From Neobacillus terrae (GTDB lineage Bacteria; Bacillota; Bacilli; Bacillales; Cytobacillaceae): a stretch of 36,660 nucleotides of DNA. Both the position numbers and the translations under genes were made by a program. Position 1 is the first letter of the stretch, and the number at the start of each line of letters is the position of its first letter. Shown in pieces: positions 30,586-36,660 of this stretch. The notes beneath the pieces were generated by a model that searched no databases, was not told where the DNA came from, and saw nothing but the letters and a program-made list of their open reading frames with translations. The DNA is taken from NCBI RefSeq assembly GCF_011393025.1, contig NZ_JAAOEO010000030.1, forward strand, positions 1-36,660. Direction: 5' to 3'.

Positions 30586-32514
30586 ATGACTATGGAGAAT
30601 AAAGCAGTTGAGGAACAAGCTTATGATGAAAACCAGATACAGGTACTTGAAGGATTGGAAGCAGTTCGGAAGCGTCCGGGAATGTATATCGGTTCAACAA
30701 GTGGAAAAGGCCTCCATCACCTAGTCTGGGAAATTGTCGATAATAGTATAGATGAAGCCCTTGCAGGATTTTGCGATGAAATCAATGTGATAATAGAAGA
30801 GGATAACAGCATAACTGTAAAAGATAATGGACGTGGAATCCCAGTTGGTATCCACGAAAAAATGGGACGCCCTGCAGTAGAGGTTATTATGACAGTACTC
30901 CATGCCGGAGGTAAATTTGGCGGAGGAGGTTATAAGGTATCCGGGGGACTGCATGGTGTAGGTGCATCAGTTGTTAATGCCCTATCTACTGTGCTGGAAG
31001 TCTATGTTCATAGAGACGGACATATTTATTATCAAAAATTTGAGCGTGGAGTGCCCGCTGCGGACCTTAAAATAATTGGTGAAACTGACCACACTGGTAC
31101 TATTACCCACTTTAAGCCGGATGCAGAAATCTTCACCGAAACTCTTGAATATGATTATGAGACGCTCGCAAACCGTCTGCGTGAGCTTGCCTTCCTTAAC
31201 CGAGGACTTAAGATTACGATTGAAGATAAGCGTGAGGAAAATAAGCGGAATGAGTACCATTACGAAGGTGGAATTAAGTCTTACATTGAACACTTAAATC
31301 GAACAAAGGAAGTTGTTCATGATGAGCCTATTTACATTGAGGGTGAGCGGGATGAAATTACCATAGAAGTAGCCCTTCAGTACAATGAGGGCTATACAGG
31401 AAATATTTATTCATTTGCCAATAACATTCACACTTATGAAGGCGGAACGCATGAGTTCGGCTTTAAAACTGCCTTAACAAGAGCCATAAATGACTATGCA
31501 AGGAAAAATGGAATCTTTAAGGATGCAGATGCCAACCTTTCCGGGGAAGATGTCCGTGAGGGTTTAATTGCAATAGTTTCAGTCAAACACCCAGATCCAC
31601 AGTTTGAAGGACAAACAAAAACCAAACTGGGAAATTCCGAAGTAAGAACAATAACCGATAGTGTTTTTGCTGATCATTTTGAGAAATTCCTTTTGGAAAA
31701 CCCAACTGTGGCCAGAAAAATTGTCGATAAAGGCCTTATGGCAGCCCGGGCAAGAATGGCAGCTAAAAAGGCACGTGAGCTTACCCGGAGAAAAAGTGCA
31801 TTAGAGATTTCCAGCCTCCCAGGTAAACTTGCTGACTGTTCTTCAAAAGACCCTGGTATTAGTGAAATATATATTGTTGAGGGTGATTCAGCAGGAGGAT
31901 CTGCTAAACAGGGACGTGACCGCCATTTCCAGGCTATCCTTCCTTTGAGAGGTAAAATCCTGAATGTTGAAAAGGCCCGTCTAGATAAGATTCTATCCAA
32001 CAATGAAGTAAGAGCCATGATAACCGCAATCGGCACTGGAATTGGCGAAGATTTTGATATCTCTAAAGCACGGTATCATAAAATTGTCATCATGACGGAT
32101 GCTGATGTTGACGGAGCACATATTCGGACTTTGATTTTGACTTTCTTTTACCGTTATATGAGACAGATAATTGAAGCTGGCTATATTTACATTGCCCAGC
32201 CGCCACTATACAAAGTCCAACAGGGAAAACGTATTGAATATGCTTATAATGACCGGGAACTGGATCAAATATTCGCAGAGCTTCCAAGCCAGCCAAAGCC
32301 GAATATACAGCGTTATAAAGGTCTTGGTGAAATGAATCCTGAACAGTTATGGGAAACAACAATGAATCCGGACACAAGGACTATGCTGCAGGTTAGCCTG
32401 GACGATGCAATTGAAGCCGATGAAACCTTTGAAATGCTAATGGGTGATAAGGTTGAACCGCGCAGAAACTTTATTGAAGAAAATGCTCAATATGTAAAAA
32501 ATCTAGATATTTAA
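30586..32514 (+). CDS. gyrB: DNA gyrase subunit B
   Basis: GyrB is the ATPase subunit of gyrase, which adds negative supercoils. The 642 residues contain the GHKL ATPase motifs EIVDNSIDEA, DNGRGIP and GGLHGVGASVVNAL, a transducer domain, the TOPRIM domain with EGDSAGGSAKQGRDR, PLRGKILNVEKA and DADVDGAHI, and a C-terminal GyrA-binding part. I start at MTMENKAV after CAGGTGA; a start five codons upstream would include that site. It is the target of novobiocin. It follows remB and precedes gyrA by about 130 nt. Confidence 0.98.
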   Translation: MTMENKAVEEQAYDENQIQVLEGLEAVRKRPGMYIGSTSGKGLHHLVWEIVDNSIDEALAGFCDEINVIIEEDNSITVKDNGRGIPVGIHEKMGRPAVEVIMTVLHAGGKFGGGGYKVSGGLHGVGASVVNALSTVLEVYVHRDGHIYYQKFERGVPAADLKIIGETDHTGTITHFKPDAEIFTETLEYDYETLANRLRELAFLNRGLKITIEDKREENKRNEYHYEGGIKSYIEHLNRTKEVVHDEPIYIEGERDEITIEVALQYNEGYTGNIYSFANNIHTYEGGTHEFGFKTALTRAINDYARKNGIFKDADANLSGEDVREGLIAIVSVKHPDPQFEGQTKTKLGNSEVRTITDSVFADHFEKFLLENPTVARKIVDKGLMAARARMAAKKARELTRRKSALEISSLPGKLADCSSKDPGISEIYIVEGDSAGGSAKQGRDRHFQAILPLRGKILNVEKARLDKILSNNEVRAMITAIGTGIGEDFDISKARYHKIVIMTDADVDGAHIRTLILTFFYRYMRQIIEAGYIYIAQPPLYKVQQGKRIEYAYNDRELDQIFAELPSQPKPNIQRYKGLGEMNPEQLWETTMNPDTRTMLQVSLDDAIEADETFEMLMGDKVEPRRNFIEENAQYVKNLDI

Positions 32515-32536
32515 AGACCTGAAAGAAGGATATTTG

Positions 32537-32572
32537 CAGGATAGAGGTGTTGCCGCTATCCTCCTTTTATCT
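32537..32572 (+). terminator. Candidate terminator between gyrB and gyrA
   Basis: AGGATAG and CTATCCT form a 7-bp stem followed by CCTTTTATCTTTT. The T tract is interrupted, so termination may be partial and gyrA may be reached by readthrough. No strong separate gyrA promoter was found. Confidence 0.55.
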
Positions 32573-32643
32573 TTTATGACCAAATTTTTTTGCAGTTAAA
32601 AGTGCTTCGTATCACCAGTTTCTAAAAAGGAGGTCTTTCTGAA

Positions 32644-35217
32644 ATGGCAGAAACACCGAATTCTCAAGTAAGAGAAATTAATATTAGTCAGGAAATGAGA
32701 TCATCATTCCTTGATTATGCAATGAGCGTTATTGTATCGCGTGCCCTCCCGGATGTCCGAGACGGATTAAAGCCTGTACATCGCCGTATTTTATACGCTA
32801 TGCATGACCTTGGAATGCATTCGGACAAACCCTATAAAAAGTCTGCCCGTATCGTTGGCGATGTAATTGGTAAATATCATCCACATGGTGACTCGGCTGT
32901 TTATGAAACAATGGTCCGTATGGCACAGAATTTTAACTATCGTTATCCGCTAGTTGACGGACACGGAAACTTCGGTTCAGTCGACGGTGATTCAGCAGCA
33001 GCTATGCGTTATACAGAATCCCGTATGTCGAAGATATCAATGGAATTACTCCGGGATATCAATAAAGACACTATTGACTATCAGGATAACTATGATGGTG
33101 AAGAAAGAGAACCAGTAGTGCTTCCAGCTCGCTTTCCTAACCTTCTTGTAAATGGCACCACAGGGATTGCTGTAGGGATGGCTACCAATATCCCTCCTCA
33201 TCAGCTTGGAGAGGTTATTGATGGTGTTCTTGCTGTCAGCAAGGATCCTGAGATTTCTGTTCAGGAACTTATGGATATTATTCCAGGTCCGGATTTTCCA
33301 ACTGGGGGATTAATTCTTGGCCGCAGCGGAATCCGCAAGGCATATGAGACAGGACGCGGTTCCATTACGATTAGAGCAAAAGTGGAAATTGAGCAGAAAT
33401 CAAATGGTAAAGAGACCATTATTGTTAATGAAATCCCTTATCAGGTTAATAAAGCTCGCCTTATTGAAAAAATTGCGGAATTAGCACGTGACAAGAAAAT
33501 TGATGGCATAACCGATTTGCGTGATGAATCTGACCGCAGAGGAATGCGGATTGTGATGGAAGTGCGAAGAGATGCAAATGCCAACGTAATTCTAAATAAT
33601 CTTTATAAACATACAGCACTTCAGACAACATTCGGAATCAATACACTAGCCCTTGTTGATGGGCAGCCTAAGGTATTAAATTTAAAGCAGTGCCTTGTTT
33701 ATTACCTTGAGCATCAAAAAGTGGTTATTCGCAGAAGAACAGAGTTCGAATTAAGAAAAGCAGAAGCAAGAGCACATATTCTCGAAGGCTTGCGAATTGC
33801 TCTGGATCACTTAGATGAAGTAATCAATTTAATCAGAAGCTCGCAAACAGCTGATATTGCCCGCGAGGGATTAATGACAAACTTCAGCTTATCTGAAAAG
33901 CAGGCACAGGCTATTTTGGATATGCGTCTCCAGCGTTTAACGGGTTTGGAAAGAGAAAAGATTGAAGATGAGTACCAAGGCCTGGTTAAACTTATTGCGG
34001 AACTTAAAGCAATCTTAGCTGACGAAGAGAAAGTACTTGAAATTATCCGTGAAGAGCTGACTGAAATTAAGGAGCGTTTCAATGACAAGCGCCGCACTGA
34101 AATCATTACTGCCGGCCTTGAAAACATTGAAGATGAAGATTTAATCCCGCGTGAAAATGTAGTTATTACCCTTACTCATAATGGCTATATTAAACGCCTT
34201 CCTGTATCAACCTACAGGGCTCAGAAGCGTGGAGGCCGAGGAATTCAGGGAATGGGAACTAATGATGATGATTTCGTTGAACACCTAATCACTACATCGA
34301 CCCATGATACAATTCTATTCTTTACGAACAAAGGTAAGGTTTACCGTTCGAAGGGTTATGAAATTCCTGAATTCAATAGAACAGCGAAAGGAATTCCAAT
34401 TATTAATCTTCTTGGTATTGAAAAAGGAGAATGGGTCAACGCTATTATCCCGGTTGAGGAATTCGTTGATGACTGGTTCCTATTCTTTACCACTAAAGAG
34501 GGAATTTCAAAACGATCTCCACTTACGTCCTTTGCTAACATCAGAAATAATGGCTTAATTGCCTTGAACCTCCGTGAAGGTGATGAACTTATTTCTGTTC
34601 GTTTAACAGATGGCACCAAAGAAATTATTATTGGTACGAAAAAAGGAATGCTCATTCGCTTCCCTGAAACAGATGTCCGTACAATGGGAAGAACAGCTAC
34701 CGGAGTAAAAGGAATCACACTTGGCAGCGATGATGAAGTCGTTGGCATGGAGGTTTTAGAGGAAAACAGTGAAATTCTTATCGTTACAAAGAATGGTTAC
34801 GGTAAACGGACTCCTGCTTCTGAATATCGAATTCAGGGCCGTGGCGGTAAAGGTATCAAAACAGCTAATGTAACTGACAAGAACGGAGATCTTGTATCCA
34901 TGAAGGCAGTAACTGGTGAAGAGGATCTCATGCTGATTACAACAGCAGGAGTGCTCATCCGTATGGGCGTTGATGGCATTTCTACAATGGGAAGAAGCAC
35001 AATTGGAGTTAAACTCATAAGCATAAGAGAAAATGAAAATGAGTTTGTTGCGACTGTTGCTAAAGTAGAAAAAGAAGAAGAGAAGGCAGATGATTTCGAG
35101 GAATCAGATGAATTAGAAAGCAGTGAACAGCAGCAAATGAGTGAAACTGTTTCAGAAGGGTCTGAAGATCTCGAAAGCAGTAAGACCGATACAGATTCTG
35201 AGTCAGAAAGTGAATAA
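32644..35217 (+). CDS. gyrA: DNA gyrase subunit A
   Basis: GyrA cuts and rejoins DNA for supercoiling. The product of 857 residues has the winged-helix domain with catalytic Tyr123 in AAAMRYTESRMSK, and a quinolone-determining region HPHGDSAVYETM with Ser84 and Glu88, the quinolone-susceptible residues in Bacillus. The C-terminal beta-pinwheel has the GyrA box QKRGGRGIQGM near 535. The last ~50 residues are an acidic tail rich in Glu, Asp and Ser, about 36 residues longer than the roughly 821-residue B. subtilis protein. The ribosome site is AAAGGAGG. It is followed by a terminator. Confidence 0.98.
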   Translation: MAETPNSQVREINISQEMRSSFLDYAMSVIVSRALPDVRDGLKPVHRRILYAMHDLGMHSDKPYKKSARIVGDVIGKYHPHGDSAVYETMVRMAQNFNYRYPLVDGHGNFGSVDGDSAAAMRYTESRMSKISMELLRDINKDTIDYQDNYDGEEREPVVLPARFPNLLVNGTTGIAVGMATNIPPHQLGEVIDGVLAVSKDPEISVQELMDIIPGPDFPTGGLILGRSGIRKAYETGRGSITIRAKVEIEQKSNGKETIIVNEIPYQVNKARLIEKIAELARDKKIDGITDLRDESDRRGMRIVMEVRRDANANVILNNLYKHTALQTTFGINTLALVDGQPKVLNLKQCLVYYLEHQKVVIRRRTEFELRKAEARAHILEGLRIALDHLDEVINLIRSSQTADIAREGLMTNFSLSEKQAQAILDMRLQRLTGLEREKIEDEYQGLVKLIAELKAILADEEKVLEIIREELTEIKERFNDKRRTEIITAGLENIEDEDLIPRENVVITLTHNGYIKRLPVSTYRAQKRGGRGIQGMGTNDDDFVEHLITTSTHDTILFFTNKGKVYRSKGYEIPEFNRTAKGIPIINLLGIEKGEWVNAIIPVEEFVDDWFLFFTTKEGISKRSPLTSFANIRNNGLIALNLREGDELISVRLTDGTKEIIIGTKKGMLIRFPETDVRTMGRTATGVKGITLGSDDEVVGMEVLEENSEILIVTKNGYGKRTPASEYRIQGRGGKGIKTANVTDKNGDLVSMKAVTGEEDLMLITTAGVLIRMGVDGISTMGRSTIGVKLISIRENENEFVATVAKVEKEEEKADDFEESDELESSEQQQMSETVSEGSEDLESSKTDTDSESESE

Positions 35218-35233
35218 TATAAAAAAAAATTTG

Positions 35234-35263
35234 AGAGGAGCACCTATGGTGTTCCTCTTTTTG
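35234..35263 (+). terminator. Terminator of gyrA
   Basis: AGAGGA…CACC pairs with GGTG…TCCTCT around TAT, with one internal mismatch, and is followed by TTTTTGG. It lies about 17 nt after the gyrA stop. Confidence 0.85.
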
Positions 35264-35309
35264 GTAAAATAAAAATTATTACAGAAAATCATTTATCGGG
35301 GTGGCTTCG

Positions 35310-36389
35310 GTGCGCGTAAGTATAAAAGAACTTCAAGAGGGCTGTATTTTATCTGAGGATATTTTTTGCAGGACAAATCGCCCTATTATCCCTAAGAAAA
35401 CTGTTATGGATAAAAGTCGGATAGAAGTATTAAAAGCTTTCCTTATACAAAACATTGATGTAGAAAAGACTCTTATCTCAGGTATGCCCTTTATTCCATC
35501 ACATGTAATTGATGAGCAGCCGAAGACTGAAAAACAACCTATCACCTATAGCTTTCATGATTTATTTCTGCAATCTGTTCTCCTTTTTAAAAAGGAATTT
35601 CAATCCTGGCAGTCCGGCTTGAATATAGATATAGCAAAGGTAAGAGCTTTGTTATTGCCTTTATTGGATAAAATGGACAGCAACCCGTCGGAGATCTTTA
35701 GCCTTTATCATTTTTCTACAAAAGAGGATTATTTGTTTCATCATTCAGTTGCAGTAGCCATTATTTCCGGATTTATCGGACAGCGTTTAGGATTCCAAAA
35801 GGGTGACATAGTTCAAGTCGCAATGGCTGGCTGCCTTGCTGATTGTGGGATGGCAAAAATAAAACCCGGAATAATAAATAAAAAATCTTCTCTTACCCAA
35901 TTTGAGTATGAGGAAGTCAAAAAGCATCCAATATATAGTTATCGGATGGTAGAAAGTGTTCAAGTTCTTAGGAAGGAAACAAAAGCATCGATACTTATGC
36001 ATCATGAACGCCTTGATAGAAGCGGGTATCCATTCGGAGAGGCCGATGCCAAAATACCGGAATATGCAAAAATAATTGCTGTTGCTGATGTTTTCCATGC
36101 TATGACTTCTGAACGCCTGTATAGGAGCAAGCAATCACCTTTTAAGGTTCTTGAGATGATTCTTGAAGATAACTTTGGCCAGTTTGATATAAGCATTCTG
36201 AAGGAGCTTCAGGCAGGCATTCTAAATTTCTCCGCCGGAAGCCAGGTGCGATTGTCAGACGGCAGAGAAGCTGAAATCCTCTTTATTGATATGAAACAGC
36301 CGACAAGGCCAATTGTTAGAATCATAGAAACTGATGAATTATATCCTCTAGACCGAAATCGACGGATCTTTATAGAGGAAATTCTTTAA
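35310..36389 (+). CDS. HD-GYP-type domain protein with degenerate HD motif
   Basis: HD-GYP proteins hydrolyse cyclic di-GMP or related signals. The 359-residue product has an uncharacterised N-terminal region (1-130) and an HD-GYP domain (about 140-310): HHSVAV at 144, KHP at 205-207, HHERLDRSGYP from 231, VADVFHAMTS from 258. At the HD position, canonically HDxGK, the sequence is LADCGMAK: Ala177 replaces the metal-binding His while Asp178 stays. In the GYP block, RS precedes GYP where DG-type residues are usual. Activity is therefore doubtful; it may bind signal or protein instead. The start is GTG at 5 nt after GGGGTGG; a GTG three codons earlier overlaps the site. It lies between gyrA and an rRNA operon, with its own terminator. 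Confidence 0.85.
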   Translation: MRVSIKELQEGCILSEDIFCRTNRPIIPKKTVMDKSRIEVLKAFLIQNIDVEKTLISGMPFIPSHVIDEQPKTEKQPITYSFHDLFLQSVLLFKKEFQSWQSGLNIDIAKVRALLLPLLDKMDSNPSEIFSLYHFSTKEDYLFHHSVAVAIISGFIGQRLGFQKGDIVQVAMAGCLADCGMAKIKPGIINKKSSLTQFEYEEVKKHPIYSYRMVESVQVLRKETKASILMHHERLDRSGYPFGEADAKIPEYAKIIAVADVFHAMTSERLYRSKQSPFKVLEMILEDNFGQFDISILKELQAGILNFSAGSQVRLSDGREAEILFIDMKQPTRPIVRIIETDELYPLDRNRRIFIEEIL

Positions 36390-36393
36390 ACCC

Positions 36394-36428
36394 GGGAGAC
36401 AGATTCAATATGCTGCTCCTTTTTTTTG
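36394..36428 (+). terminator. Terminator of the HD-GYP gene
   Basis: GGAG-A-CAG and CTG-CTCC pair with one bulged base, followed by eight T residues. It begins 5 nt after the stop codon and insulates the rRNA promoters. Confidence 0.8.
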
Positions 36429-36437
36429 TTTACTAGC

Positions 36438-36466
36438 TTGATAAATAAATAAATGGCTGGTATAAT
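36438..36466 (+). promoter_or_regulatory. rRNA operon promoter P1
   Basis: TTGATA (36438-36443) and TATAAT (36461-36466) are 17 bp apart. The first transcribed region is CATTAAAGTCG, with G eight bases after the -10, fitting GTP-initiated Bacillus rRNA promoters. The upstream 8-T stretch belongs to the terminator. Confidence 0.85.
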
Positions 36467-36520
36467 CATTAAAGTCGGATTGTTGCCAAACAGTATGAAA
36501 TTAAATCAATAAATAACTGT

Positions 36521-36549
36521 TGACATCATTTTTGATAAATGTTATATTA
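36521..36549 (+). promoter_or_regulatory. rRNA operon promoter P2
   Basis: Consensus TTGACA (36521-36526) and TATATT (36544-36549) are 17 bp apart, 83 bp after P1. A/T-rich sequence upstream (36497-36519) could be an UP element. The initially transcribed ATTAAAGTCG is identical to P1, with G seven bases after the -10. Confidence 0.92.
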
Positions 36550-36660
36550 TTAAAGTCGCTTCTGAGTGATGGCGAGAACTTGTTCTTTGAAAACTAAACA
36601 AACAAAGCGTGAACAAACAAACAATAACATGATGAATTTATTCATCAGCCAACGTAACTT
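36550..36660 (+). ncRNA. rRNA operon leader with boxA, partial
   Basis: The leader contains TTGTTCTTTGAAAACTAAAC (36581-36600), the boxA-type antitermination sequence found before Bacillus 16S genes (TGCTCTTTGAAAACT). It ends with CCAACGTAACTT, which normally lies just upstream of the 16S start. The 16S gene itself is outside the window. Position next to gyrA corresponds to rrnO of B. subtilis. Confidence 0.88.

Noticed and set aside
1..36660. Phage, insertion sequence, toxin–antitoxin or defence system
   Set aside because: Every supported gene is a conserved origin-region housekeeping or sporulation gene, and no transposase, integrase or nuclease was found.

Overview
This window is the replication-origin region of a Bacillaceae chromosome (low-GC Gram-positive, spore-forming). 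Gene order (purA–dnaB–rplI–gdpP–yybS, rpsF–ssb–rpsR, ychF, yyaE, yyaC, parAB, noc, rsmG–mnmG–mnmE, jag–yidC–rnpA–rpmH, dnaA–dnaN–yaaA–recF–remB–gyrB–gyrA, then an rRNA operon) matches the Bacillus subtilis origin closely. The proteins resemble B. subtilis ones in length and motifs. Differences from B. subtilis, as I recall it, are a DUF554 membrane protein next to parB, an MscS channel, and an HD-GYP-type protein between gyrA and the rRNA operon. The species cannot be fixed from sequence alone; a Bacillus-related genus such as Mesobacillus, Cytobacillus or Neobacillus is plausible.

Layout. The left part (1–24.9 kb) is transcribed leftward: purA with two PurR-type boxes; the yybS–gdpP–rplI–dnaB cluster; the rpsF–ssb–rpsR operon with a probable S6:S18-sensing leader; ychF; the molybdoenzyme yyaE; an MscS channel with a small zinc-ribbon protein; DUF554; parA–parB with an internal parS; noc; the tRNA/rRNA modification genes mnmE–mnmG–rsmG; and rpmH–rnpA–yidC–jag. 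The spore gene yyaC is the only rightward gene in this half. The origin is bipartite: DnaA boxes at 25.56–25.88 kb before dnaA, and a second set with a DnaA-trio unwinding element between dnaA and dnaN (27.38–27.52 kb). From dnaA onward everything is rightward, ending in two tandem rRNA promoters and a boxA-containing leader; 16S would start just outside the window. Apart from yyaC, all genes are co-directional with a fork leaving oriC.

How the genes work together. DnaA opens oriC, DnaB unwinds, SSB coats single strands, DnaN clamps polymerase, RecF handles gaps and gyrase removes supercoils. ParA/ParB/parS and Noc organise the newly copied origins. The remainder is translation machinery (S6, S18, L9, L34, RNase P protein, tRNA modification), membrane insertion (YidC/Jag), c-di-AMP turnover (GdpP) and purine synthesis (PurA).

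I found no phage, IS, CRISPR or defence locus and no clearly novel gene system. The unusual material is intergenic: nested inverted-repeat elements at 1.74–2.07, 10.16–10.32 and 25.14–25.32 kb, a decaying 20–21-bp periodic repeat beside purA, a third DnaA-box cluster 3 kb from dnaA, a 32-bp dyad fused to DnaA boxes after dnaA, and a leader hairpin before dnaA. Among proteins, the HD-GYP-like protein has lost the histidine of its HD motif, and GyrA has a long acidic tail.
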